Shown here piece by piece: positions 7,758 to 13,733 of a DNA stretch of 27,297 nt. Numbering within the stretch: the stretch's first letter is position 1; every line of letters begins with the position of its first letter. Source of the stretch: a virus; IMG/VR virus record IMGVR_UViG_3300032093_000687, positions 1 to 27,297 of that record. One strand, given 5' to 3'. A program made the position numbers and the translations under genes. The notes under the pieces were generated by a model. The model made no database searches. It had not been told where the DNA came from and was given only the letters and a program-made list of their open reading frames with translations.

Positions 7758-7893
7758 AGACAACGAGTGGACGAGAAACGGCAAGGGTGACAAACCTCGG
7801 ACCGATACGCAGTCCAAGCAGTACCAAGAAAACTTCGACTCCATCGATTGGAGCGCACACAAAAAATCTAATGAACACAAAAACGAAAAATGA
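7741..7893 (+). CDS. Small conserved phage protein (50 aa)
   Basis: The sequence runs MSQKVKDNEWTRNGKGDKPR and then Y-Q-E-N-F-D-S-I-D-W near the middle. The 'G-D-x-x-R ... Y-x-E-N-[FY]-D-x-I-x-W' pattern is shared by many tiny phage proteins of unknown role. It starts inside the preceding gene and ends inside the next one, which is typical of tightly packed phage genes. No function is assigned. Confidence 0.65.
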   Translation: MSQKVKDNEWTRNGKGDKPRTDTQSKQYQENFDSIDWSAHKKSNEHKNEK

Positions 7894-8041
7894 TCCTCTT
7901 CCCTCGCCTGTACGCCGATTCCTTTCGGAGATCGGAAAGCGTGGAGGAAGCGCAACGAGTGACAAAAAAAGATTGGCGGCAGCACTCAATGGAATGAAGG
8001 GTGGAAGACCTCGCAAAGTTGCGGTAGCCTGCGAAGCCTGA
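7871..8041 (+). CDS. Small basic protein with GRP/K-G-G motifs (56 aa)
   Basis: The ATG at 7871 is preferred to an upstream in-frame start at 7787, because the family similarity begins after it and the upstream residues are low-complexity read-through of the previous gene. Motifs are F-L-S-E-I-G-K-R-G-G and L-N-G-M-K-G-G-R-P-R-K. The G-K-x-G-G ... N-G-x-K-G-G-R-P-[RK]-K pattern is a frequent small phage or bacterial protein. The G-R-P core resembles an AT-hook, so DNA minor-groove binding is plausible but inferred. It is the last gene before promoter P2. Confidence 0.7.
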   Translation: MNTKTKNDPLPSPVRRFLSEIGKRGGSATSDKKRLAAALNGMKGGRPRKVAVACEA

Positions 8042-8089
8042 TTTAATCGGCGTCTGCGGGTGTCAACAGAAATTTAAAAGAATTTTTTC

Positions 8090-8145
8090 TATGACAAAAA
8101 ATATTTTTATTCTTCTATTGCAAACCCAAGCAGGTTCGATATTGT
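8090..8145 (+). promoter_or_regulatory. Promoter P2 of the three-copy family
   Basis: TATGACA (8090-8096) and an A/T tract lead to TTGCAA (8118-8123), a 16-nt spacer ACCCAAGCAGGTTCGA and TATTGT (8140-8145). The spacer matches P1 in 13 of 16 positions. Expected start of transcription is near 8152, leaving a leader of about 48 nt before the ATG at 8200. The 158-nt gap from 8042 to 8199 contains this promoter and a six-codon ORF. Confidence 0.6.
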
Positions 8146-8164
8146 CATCTCCATCGAAGGCACG

Positions 8165-8185
8165 ATGCCGACGAACCAACCATAG
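8165..8185 (+). other. Possible six-codon leader ORF (M-P-T-N-Q-P)
   Basis: ATG at 8165 opens MPTNQP and stops at TAG 8183-8185, between P2 and the gene at 8200. It resembles the start of the first P1 gene (MTTNQA) in both peptide and DNA (AACCAA shared). It may be a leader peptide or simply a remnant of a duplication that carried the promoter. Confidence 0.3.
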
Positions 8186-8199
8186 AAAAAATACATACA

Positions 8200-8916
8200 A
8201 TGAAAGCTACACAAATCGGAACCTGCCAAATCTGCGGATCAGTACAAAAACTCCCTAATGGTCGCCTTGCCAAGCATGGATACACAGTCGAGTACGGATG
8301 GGGATTCAACGGAGTTTGCAATGGTAGTGGAAGGTTACCATTTGAAATCTCCAAGGAATATGCTGAAGCGGCTTTAGCTTCCTCCAAGACCAGTTTTGAG
8401 AATCTTGTTGCTCCTACTGAACAACTCGACAGGCAAGCCGAATGGAGACCAGAAAACTCCTCATTCCTTACCGAAGCTCAACGCACTCTCAAGAAACAGT
8501 GGAACGAGTACAACCAGACGAAACGATACCTCTCTGAATTCATCCGCTTTCAGACTCCTCGTTGCTTTGCTTGGACTCCACAACCTCTCAAGGATGTTGC
8601 CGAGGAGGCAACCAAGCAAGAGACCGCAAAAGTTGCTACACGCAATGTCCGCGCTCTTGCTCGCCATCGTGACGATACAAAGCGTGAGTTGATCCGCTCC
8701 GTTGAGAAAATCGAGAAGGCAGTTGATTGCTACGACCTGTCCTACCCAACGACTGCCAATGCTCAAAAGTATGCAGACCTTGCTCGCAAGAATGGTCAGG
8801 TTGAACTCGCAGACGAGGTAGTCAACAAACTCGCCGCATTCAAGGCCGCGAAATCCGCTCACGCTGATGCAACGGCAGCATACGAATCCGACAAGAAAGC
8901 GGCACTTGCCGCCTAA
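8200..8916 (+). CDS. Zinc-binding, helix-rich phage protein (238 aa)
   Basis: The N-terminal 50 residues carry a likely zinc-binding module: G-T-C-Q-I-C-G-S-V-Q-K-L, then L-A-K-H-G-Y, then G-V-C-N-G-S-G (C9, C12, H26 and C40). This 'C-x-x-C ... HGY ... C-x-G-S-G' signature occurs in uncharacterised phage proteins. The rest is Ala/Lys/Glu-rich and helical, probably coiled coil (about 85-238). It is the first long gene after P2 and precedes the DUF932 gene by 47 nt, a pairing that suggests a shared early function. The leader 'aaaaaatacatacaATG' has no Shine-Dalgarno. Function unknown. Confidence 0.7.
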   Translation: MKATQIGTCQICGSVQKLPNGRLAKHGYTVEYGWGFNGVCNGSGRLPFEISKEYAEAALASSKTSFENLVAPTEQLDRQAEWRPENSSFLTEAQRTLKKQWNEYNQTKRYLSEFIRFQTPRCFAWTPQPLKDVAEEATKQETAKVATRNVRALARHRDDTKRELIRSVEKIEKAVDCYDLSYPTTANAQKYADLARKNGQVELADEVVNKLAAFKAAKSAHADATAAYESDKKAALAA

Positions 8917-8920
8917 CCTT

Positions 8921-8936
8921 TGTTCTCCCCAGAACA
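8921..8936 (+). other. Short hairpin TGTTCT-CCCC-AGAACA
   Basis: This is a perfect 6-bp stem with a CCCC loop in the 47-nt gap between the zinc-binding and DUF932 genes. It has no T-tract. It could be an RNA processing or stability element, or chance. Confidence 0.3.
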
Positions 8937-8963
8937 CAACCATCAACAGAAAGACCCAATACA

Positions 8964-9746
8964 ATGAACATCATCACTCCAACACTCGAAATCGTGAACA
9001 CTAACCCAGTCGAGGCTACCCATGCCTCATCAACCCGGAGCGAACGCTACGGATTCATATCGACACAGCAGATCGTTTCCTCTTTCGAGGAGAACGGCTA
9101 TGTCCCTCGTCAAATCCAACTCGCCAAAGCGAGGAAGGACGAAAACAAGGGATTCCAAAAGCACCTGATCCGTTTCGGTCATCGCGACAACATCACGATT
9201 GCTGGCGAGGCATCACCAGAGTTCGTGTTGATCAACTCGCATGATGGCACATCCTCGGCTCAACTCTCCGTTGGCTTGCAAGTCTTCGCCTGCCTCAACG
9301 GACTCGTAGGTGGGGACATCTTTGAGACGATCAAGATTCACCATCGTCGAGTCGATGTATCGCAGTTTATTGAAGCGGCAACTCGCCTTCGCGACAATGT
9401 GCCGTTCCTTGCCGAGCGTGTTCATGCCTTCAAGAACAAAGAACTCACCGAGGCGGCACAGAAGCAGTATCTGGTCGATGCGCTAAAGCTCCGCTACGAC
9501 CAACCTGAAGCGGATGCGGACTACGCAGATCGCCGGGAGTGGGACACTCGCCTGTTCTATCTCAATCGCGCTCGTCGTTACGCTGACTCTGGAACCAACC
9601 TCTGGCACACATTCAATCGTGTTCAGGAGAACCTCGTCAAAGGCCGACCAGGTTCTGGCATTCGCCGAGTCACCGCACCGACCACCGACTTCAAGGTTAA
9701 CAAGCAACTCTGGAACCTGTCAGAGCAATACCTCCTCAACAACTGA
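8964..9746 (+). CDS. DUF932 (phage/plasmid-like) family protein
   Basis: The 260 residues follow the DUF932 pattern: R-Y-G-F-I-S-T-Q-Q-I-V near residues 28-38, a G-F-Q-K-H-L-I-R-F-G-H strand, F-V-L-I-N-S-H-D-G-T-S-S-A-Q-L, F-A-C-L-N-G-L-V and a later helical half. DUF932 proteins are common on phages and plasmids. Their biochemistry is not established; roles in early takeover or anti-restriction have been suggested from context. No membrane segment is present. The leader is A-rich without a Shine-Dalgarno. It is followed by a strong hairpin at 9754-9780. Confidence 0.85.
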   Translation: MNIITPTLEIVNTNPVEATHASSTRSERYGFISTQQIVSSFEENGYVPRQIQLAKARKDENKGFQKHLIRFGHRDNITIAGEASPEFVLINSHDGTSSAQLSVGLQVFACLNGLVGGDIFETIKIHHRRVDVSQFIEAATRLRDNVPFLAERVHAFKNKELTEAAQKQYLVDALKLRYDQPEADADYADRREWDTRLFYLNRARRYADSGTNLWHTFNRVQENLVKGRPGSGIRRVTAPTTDFKVNKQLWNLSEQYLLNN

Positions 9747-9753
9747 TCTCAAC

Positions 9754-9780
9754 TGGAGCGAGGTCCGATCCCTCGCTCCA
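9754..9780 (+). terminator. Perfect 10-bp hairpin after DUF932 gene
   Basis: TGGAGCGAGG (9754-9763) and CCTCGCTCCA (9771-9780) form a perfect GC-rich stem with a 7-nt loop, eight bases after the DUF932 stop. The following sequence (attcaactaaaaaacc) has no T-tract, so it is not a textbook intrinsic terminator on this strand. A partial terminator or an mRNA 3'-end stabiliser is more likely. Confidence 0.5.
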
Positions 9781-9796
9781 ATTCAACTAAAAAACC

Positions 9797-10027
9797 ATGA
9801 GCAAAAAAGAAGCACTCGCAACCTATCTCGGATGGGACTACGCAGACCTCTGCTTGTACCAACCGCACAACTGGAACCATCCTATCGTTACCTGTGACGA
9901 TGAATGGTACACGGCATCCACGGGAAAATGCAGACCAACGCTACGCAGTCGAGATGGTCACACAATTGTCGATCTCGAAAAGGTTGGTGAGATCGGAACG
10001 AAAACAATCTGGAGGTATCGTCCATGA
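9797..10027 (+). CDS. Hypothetical protein (76 aa)
   Basis: The sequence begins MSKKEALATYLGWDYADLCL and is rich in Trp, Tyr and polar residues (H-N-W-N-H; I-W-R-Y-R-P at the end), suggesting a small compact fold. No known family was recognised. The leader 'ctaaaaaaccATG' lacks a Shine-Dalgarno. Its end overlaps the LuxR-type gene by four bases (ATGA), so the two are probably co-translated. Confidence 0.6.
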   Translation: MSKKEALATYLGWDYADLCLYQPHNWNHPIVTCDDEWYTASTGKCRPTLRSRDGHTIVDLEKVGEIGTKTIWRYRP

Positions 10028-10278
10028 AATCTCTCATCGAAAAATTGTTTGAATTAAAAGCAGGCAAGCTGCCGAAAGCATCGCGGCGTGAACAGGAAGT
10101 TGCTGGTTACATTGCCGCAGGAAATACGAATCAGCAGATCGGAGAAATCCTCGGCATCAGCATCAAGACAGTCGAAAAACATCGCGAATCTTTGCACCGA
10201 AAATTTCATTTCCGAAATACTGCCGACATCTGCCGATGGGCCTTGGCAAAGGGTCTAGCGCACAATGAATGGCTATGA
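10024..10278 (+). CDS. Solo LuxR/GerE-type helix-turn-helix regulator (84 aa)
   Basis: Residues 20-78 form a complete LuxR-type DNA-binding domain: S-R-R-E-Q-E-V-A-G-Y-I-A-A-G, N-T-N-Q-Q-I-G-E-I-L-G-I-S, the recognition helix I-K-T-V-E-K-H-R-E-S-L-H-R-K, and N-T-A-D-I-C-R-W-A. There is no receiver or autoinducer-binding domain, so it is a stand-alone HTH. A clear GGAGGT lies eight bases before the ATG, inside the preceding gene. The stop codon overlaps the TATGACA element of P3, which places the regulator directly against a candidate target. Regulation of P1-P3 is inference. Confidence 0.88.
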   Translation: MKSLIEKLFELKAGKLPKASRREQEVAGYIAAGNTNQQIGEILGISIKTVEKHRESLHRKFHFRNTADICRWALAKGLAHNEWL

Positions 10279-10328
10279 CACAGCAGCAAAAAAAAGTTAT
10301 TGACCACCCAACTTGCTTGGGTTAATTT
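10274..10328 (+). promoter_or_regulatory. Promoter P3 of the three-copy family
   Basis: TATGACA (10274-10280), an A8 tract, TTGACC (10300-10305), then spacer ACCCAACTTGCTTGGG and TTAATT (10322-10327) or TAATTT (10323-10328). The spacer contains an inverted repeat, CCCAA-CTTGC-TTGGG, absent from P1 and P2, which could be an operator. Expected start is near 10334, about four bases before the ATG at 10338. Confidence 0.6.
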
Positions 10329-10337
10329 CAAAATCTA

Positions 10338-10463
10338 ATGGAAATACAAGTACCACTAATCGTCACACTCCAGCATTGCTTGGAGTTCGTGTTCACCTTC
10401 CTGCCAGTTGCCATATTGGCGGGAGCAACCATAACCGCGCTATCAATCGGCAAAAATGAGTGA
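10338..10463 (+). CDS. Tiny single-span membrane protein (41 aa)
   Basis: The ORF encodes MEIQVPLIVTLQHCLEFVFT followed by FLPVAILAGATITALSIGKNE. Residues 5-37 are almost continuously hydrophobic, giving one or two short transmembrane segments with a charged C-terminus. It begins just after P3 with a leader of about four bases and overlaps the next gene by eight bases. Small phage proteins of this kind can be holin-like or membrane-active takeover proteins. No family was recognised. Confidence 0.55.
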   Translation: MEIQVPLIVTLQHCLEFVFTFLPVAILAGATITALSIGKNE

Positions 10464-10614
10464 TCTCTACATCATCTGCGTTGGCATCGCATCCTTCATT
10501 GCAATTTGCGTTGCTTACAGAGCAGGCAGACAAAGCGTCCTCGATGAATACGAGGAATATCGGAAGCGGAGACGGGAACGGGAACAACGCTGGGAAGAAT
10601 TTGAGGAGGACTAA
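10456..10614 (+). CDS. Tiny membrane-anchored protein with charged tail (52 aa)
   Basis: An N-terminal transmembrane helix (MSDLYIICVGIASFIAICVA) is followed by a highly charged helix with Y-E-E-Y-R-K-R-R-R-E-R-E-Q-R-W-E-E-F-E-E-D. The layout is a membrane anchor with a soluble, possibly coiled-coil tail. It overlaps the preceding gene by eight bases and is followed two bases later by the next. An inner-membrane spanin role is conceivable because a lipoprotein follows, but the length is short for that family. The basis is sequence features only. Confidence 0.6.
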   Translation: MSDLYIICVGIASFIAICVAYRAGRQSVLDEYEEYRKRRREREQRWEEFEED

Positions 10615-10616
10615 AA

Positions 10617-10754
10617 ATGGGCATCGAAAAAAACGAAGCGACTTGCCTTCCACCGGAAGCGTACCTGCGGATCATCCGGGCTTGCGAAAATCAAGTTCCG
10701 AAATTCAGAAGCACAGTTTACCCCCAGAAGAAAACCAAGAAGGAGAAAAAATGA
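10617..10754 (+). CDS. Tiny basic protein (45 aa)
   Basis: It begins MGIEKNEATCLPPEAYLRII and ends in a Lys-rich tail (P-Q-K-K-T-K-K-E-K-K). No family was recognised. It starts two bases after the preceding stop and its own stop overlaps the lipoprotein start (ATGA at 10751-10754). Its C-terminal codons contain the AGGAG ribosome site of that lipoprotein, so part of its purpose may be translational coupling. Confidence 0.5.
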   Translation: MGIEKNEATCLPPEAYLRIIRACENQVPKFRSTVYPQKKTKKEKK

Positions 10755-11077
10755 AACTACAGCAACTAGCAGTCATTACTACGGCACTTGCCGTGCAGGC
10801 TTGCTCTACTGTGAGCAAAGAAACCTATACAGAAACAAGGACGCTTTCCTACCCAAAGAAAAGCGTTCCTCACATAAAAGATTTCTACCTGCAAAATCAA
10901 CAGCAGGCAGAAACCCCCGCACCTGTTAACGCACCCGTCTACGCTGGCATCTTGCCAGACAACGATGTGTTGCCACAGGAAAACCCAGAACAAGAGTTGG
11001 AGAGACTCCAGCATCAAAATGCTCTTCTCTCCGCTCAAATCTACAACGAAACACTCCGCAACCAACTAACCCAATAA
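10751..11077 (+). CDS. Small predicted lipoprotein (108 aa)
   Basis: The start at 10751 is chosen because AGGAG lies at 10741-10745 and because MKLQQLAVITTALAVQAC is a short signal peptide ending at a lipobox-like V-Q-A-C (C18). The Q at -2 is unusual, so lipidation is likely rather than certain. The mature part is polar and Pro/Gln-rich (Q-A-E-T-P-A-P-V-N-A-P-V) and ends with a helix rich in Leu, Gln and Glu (about 84-108). It closes the P3 small-protein cassette. Possible roles are an outer-membrane spanin or a superinfection-related surface lipoprotein; neither is shown by motif. A longer reading of this frame from 10460 is rejected. Confidence 0.7.
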   Translation: MKLQQLAVITTALAVQACSTVSKETYTETRTLSYPKKSVPHIKDFYLQNQQQAETPAPVNAPVYAGILPDNDVLPQENPEQELERLQHQNALLSAQIYNETLRNQLTQ

Positions 11078-11084
11078 ATACATT

Positions 11085-11903
11085 ATGCAATTAGCAACAA
11101 CAACCCAACAACCCAGCATCACCGAATTAGAGGCAATGGCTGGACACATCGTCAAATCCGGTCTTTTCGGCATCAAGAAAGTCGAAGAGGCAGTAGCACT
11201 CATGTTGATCGCGGTAGCCGAGCATAGGCATCCCGGTACTGTAGCTAGCGAGTACAATATTATTTTGGGGCGACCTGCTTTGAAAGCAGACGCTATTCTC
11301 GCTCGATTCCAGTCTGCTGGAGGTAAGGTCGAGTGGCATGACTATACCGACACAATCGTGTCAGGCACATTCAGTCACCCTGCTGGCGGATCGCTCAAGG
11401 TGGACTGGGATATGGATCGCGCCAAAGCGGCAGGACTTGGCGGCAAAGACAACTGGAAAAAATTTCCACGGCAGATGCTTCGCGCCAGATGCATCTCGGA
11501 CGGGGTTCGCGGGGTATATCCTGCTGTTTTGCAGGGATTTTATACTCCAGAGGAAGTTCAAGACTTCGCGCCATCTACATCTGCACCAGCACCAGCACCC
11601 GCTCCAGCACCTGCTCCTGCGAAGAAAGCGAAGAAGGTCGAGCCAGAACCAGAGGTGATCGAGATCAAAGCTGAAGAGATCGTCGTTGTCGAAAACAACA
11701 TTGTTGCCGAGGACAACTCATGGATCAACGACCTTGAGCCTGTTCTTGGTCAGAACGAAGATGCGGTTAACGCATTCCTAGCTACGAAGGGTCAGATCGA
11801 CGCTGGCAAGACATGGCGCGATCTTGAGGACAACGAATACCGCAAGCGCATCATTGCGAATCCAGCAGGGTTCGTTGGAGCGGCTACCGGAGGAAAGAAA
11901 TGA
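11085..11903 (+). CDS. RecT-like single-strand annealing protein
   Basis: Residues 12-160 match the phage RecT-type annealing family: A-G-H-I-V-K-S-G-L-F-G-I (19-30), Y-N-I-I-L-G-R-P-A-L-K-A-D-A (57-70), L-A-R-F-Q-S-A-G-G-K-V-E-W (72-84), F-S-H-P-A-G-G (96-102), W-K-K-F-P-R-Q-M-L-R-A-R (124-135) and Y-T-P-E-E-V (153-158). Such proteins anneal complementary single strands during phage recombination. A Pro-Ala repeat (about 166-180) and an acidic linker lead to a small C-terminal domain (about 215-268), perhaps for partner binding. The next gene, overlapping by four bases, is a PD-(D/E)XK nuclease, so the two form a Red/RecET-like pair. The leader is A-rich without a Shine-Dalgarno. Confidence 0.85.
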   Translation: MQLATTTQQPSITELEAMAGHIVKSGLFGIKKVEEAVALMLIAVAEHRHPGTVASEYNIILGRPALKADAILARFQSAGGKVEWHDYTDTIVSGTFSHPAGGSLKVDWDMDRAKAAGLGGKDNWKKFPRQMLRARCISDGVRGVYPAVLQGFYTPEEVQDFAPSTSAPAPAPAPAPAPAKKAKKVEPEPEVIEIKAEEIVVVENNIVAEDNSWINDLEPVLGQNEDAVNAFLATKGQIDAGKTWRDLEDNEYRKRIIANPAGFVGAATGGKK

Positions 11904-12898
11904 TTAGGCACTCTGCACTACCAAAATTGCAAGCCTGCCCATGCTTTGAGTCTGCCGGGGGAACATCCCCGGCAGCAAGCAGGGGAACGAAAATTGACGC
12001 AGTTCAACGCAGGATGCTCGCAGGAGAGGATTCTGCGATCAATGACCTGACAGAACAGAGAGACATTGATGCGGCAGTCTGGGGCGTACAGGAACTACTG
12101 CGCCTTGCGAATGGCGCGGAGGTGGAAACCAAGGAGGAAAACCTAAAGGTTATTACGCCGGGCATGACTCATGTCGGAACCGAGGATTCCAGAGCATCCA
12201 GCATCTGCACCTCATGGGATTTTAAGACCGGACAAATCTACGATTACGAGGCGCAGGCGGCAGCATACTGCTACGGAAACATGGAGCGTGAATTCGCAGA
12301 CGAGTGGACCCTTCACCTGTTATTCACCGACCAGAAGATCGTGGTCACTCATCACTTCAATCTTGCGGAAGCAAGAGCAATCGTGGAGCGAATCATTGCG
12401 GCGTACAACGATCCAGACAAGCAACCATCCGCCTGCCAGTTTTGCTCATGGTGCGCCAAGAAGTCTACTTGCCTACAGATTGTAAAGCCTGCCGAGCAGA
12501 CGCTACGAGTTGTCAATAACGAGGTATCACTTGATACATTGAAGGCGCAACTCGCCGAGCCAGAGAAGTTGGGGAAATTTCTTAAAGCCTGCAATATTTT
12601 CAAAAAAGAATTGTGGGACTGGGCGAAGGAGGAAGCTAGGGAGCGTATCGAGCGAGGCGAGGTGGTCCCCGGATGGAGGATTTCCAAGGCAAAAGGCAAG
12701 GAGGAATTCACTCCTGAATCTGTAGCTTTTGCCGCGCAATCGTGCGGGGTCACCTATAAGGAACTCGCGGAGTTATTCGGAAACATTGGCGCGGAAGACT
12801 TCCGCAAGTGGGCAGCGGCACGGGATTACTTCCCGTCTAATGAAGATGTTGTGATCGGAAAGGAATCAACCCGGTTAATCGAGGACAAAAAGAAATGA
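11900..12898 (+). CDS. PD-(D/E)XK exonuclease with Cys cluster (Cas4/RecB-like)
   Basis: The 332-residue protein has the order expected of DUF2800/Cas4-like phage exonucleases. H-S-A-L-P-K-L-Q-A-C-P sits at 4-14. The nuclease core is H-V-G-T-E-D (91-96), W-D-F-K-T-G (106-111, with D107 and K109) and Y-E-A-Q-A-A-A-Y (116-123). A C-terminal cluster follows, C179-x2-C182-x2-C185-x5-C191, which with C13/C15 could hold an iron-sulfur cluster. The likely role is resection of double-stranded ends for the adjacent RecT-like protein. GGAGG precedes the ATGA overlap. Cofactor and polarity are inferred. Confidence 0.85.
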   Translation: MIRHSALPKLQACPCFESAGGTSPAASRGTKIDAVQRRMLAGEDSAINDLTEQRDIDAAVWGVQELLRLANGAEVETKEENLKVITPGMTHVGTEDSRASSICTSWDFKTGQIYDYEAQAAAYCYGNMEREFADEWTLHLLFTDQKIVVTHHFNLAEARAIVERIIAAYNDPDKQPSACQFCSWCAKKSTCLQIVKPAEQTLRVVNNEVSLDTLKAQLAEPEKLGKFLKACNIFKKELWDWAKEEARERIERGEVVPGWRISKAKGKEEFTPESVAFAAQSCGVTYKELAELFGNIGAEDFRKWAAARDYFPSNEDVVIGKESTRLIEDKKK

Positions 12899-13221
12899 GT
12901 CAATATCCATACCCAAAATTAAAAAAAGCATTACTTGAACAGATTGAAAGCGATTTAGAAGTTTGGCTTGCCGATTTCGGGCCTCAATGGGCTGAACCAT
13001 TTGTTACTCTAGATTCAAAAGGTAATGGATTTTATGTATCACTTACTGAAGATGTAGAAAACGATAAATTGTTATCGTGGTCTAAATTTATGGAGCAACA
13101 ACAATGCCCAAACTTTGCGTCAATTACTGCGGCAAAGAAACATCTTAAAAATGCTAATAAACTAGTTAAGATGCTTGAAATTGAAGTTAAAAAAATGGAG
13201 GAATATGAAAGAAAAATATAA
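12895..13221 (+). CDS. Hypothetical protein with coiled-coil tail (108 aa)
   Basis: It begins MSQYPYPKLKKALLEQIESD and ends with a Lys/Leu/Glu helix (A-N-K-L-V-K-M-L-E-I-E-V-K-K-M-E-E) likely to be coiled coil. The middle has a short beta-rich stretch (G-N-G-F-Y-V-S-L-T-E-D). It is more AT-rich than the exonuclease gene, with which it overlaps by four bases. No family was recognised. Confidence 0.6.
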   Translation: MSQYPYPKLKKALLEQIESDLEVWLADFGPQWAEPFVTLDSKGNGFYVSLTEDVENDKLLSWSKFMEQQQCPNFASITAAKKHLKNANKLVKMLEIEVKKMEEYERKI

Positions 13222-13408
13222 TGAGTTTATGGGATTCCCGCTGCGGTGTGTTCCTCACCATCAGGACGATTGCGCCAGATGGGACTACGAAGTTGAGATC
13301 GATGGCAAGTGGCATTCGGTTATTGAGGAGGGATTAGGTTGGAATCGTGAAGAAGCATTAGAATCATTGGTAAGAATCTTGAAAAAATATGGAACAGAAC
13401 GAATTTAA
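13205..13408 (+). CDS. Small hypothetical protein (67 aa)
   Basis: The start at 13205 is chosen over an in-frame ATG at 13175 because a GGAGGA run (about 13198-13203) lies directly before it, though very close. The protein begins MKEKYNEFMGFPLRCVPHHQ and holds H-H-Q-D-D-C-A-R-W-D-Y, W-H-S-V-I-E-E-G and a C-terminal helix E-A-L-E-S-L-V-R-I-L-K-K-Y. It overlaps both neighbours. Function unknown. Confidence 0.5.
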   Translation: MKEKYNEFMGFPLRCVPHHQDDCARWDYEVEIDGKWHSVIEEGLGWNREEALESLVRILKKYGTERI

Positions 13409-13733
13409 TTTCGAGCCGATTAACGAGGTTAAAGGTGATTCGATCCCTGAACGCTTCAAAAGATTCCATGCGGCAAATCCTCATGTTTACGATGCTCTGG
13501 TCAACCTCGCTAGACAGTTCAGAGATCGCCGAGGAGAGAGCAAGATCGGCATAGGAATGCTGTACGAGGTTCTCCGGTGGAACTACTACATGACCACCGA
13601 TTCAGAGGACGATTATAAATTGAGTAATGATTTCCGGGCTTGCTACGCACGAAAGATCATGTCAGAGAACGCAGACTTAAAAGGAATATTCCAAACCAAA
13701 CAAAGCATCGCAGATGAAAATTTTAATAATTGA
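13389..13733 (+). CDS. Conserved phage protein, 'IPERFKRFHAANPHVY' family (114 aa)
   Basis: Recognisable motifs are I-P-E-R-F-K-R-F-H-A-A-N-P-H-V-Y, L-V-N-L-A-R-Q, G-I-G-M-L-Y-E-V-L-R-W-N and D-F-R-A-C-Y-A-R-K-I-M followed by L-K-G-I-F-Q. This is a frequent, all-helical phage protein of unknown biochemistry found near replication genes. Its last 20 bases overlap the next gene in another frame, an unusually long overlap for this window. Confidence 0.75.
   Translation: MEQNEFNFEPINEVKGDSIPERFKRFHAANPHVYDALVNLARQFRDRRGESKIGIGMLYEVLRWNYYMTTDSEDDYKLSNDFRACYARKIMSENADLKGIFQTKQSIADENFNN

Noticed and set aside
8461-8964. 167-aa minus-strand ORF opposite the zinc-binding gene
   Set aside because: Cys/Leu/Val-rich antisense shadow of a Lys/Glu/Ala-rich gene; no start context or family.
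9421-9428. TTCATGCC in the DUF932 gene as a sixth seam
   Set aside because: It is in a different reading context (V-H-A-F rather than F-M-P) with no composition change; chance occurrence.
10460-10750. N-terminal extension of the lipoprotein frame from 10460
   Set aside because: It lacks a signal peptide and overlaps three better small ORFs; the AGGAG and lipobox fix the start at 10751.
13175-13204. ATG at 13175 as the start of the 67-aa gene
   Set aside because: It adds ten Lys-rich residues that overlap the preceding gene; the GGAGGA run favours 13205.
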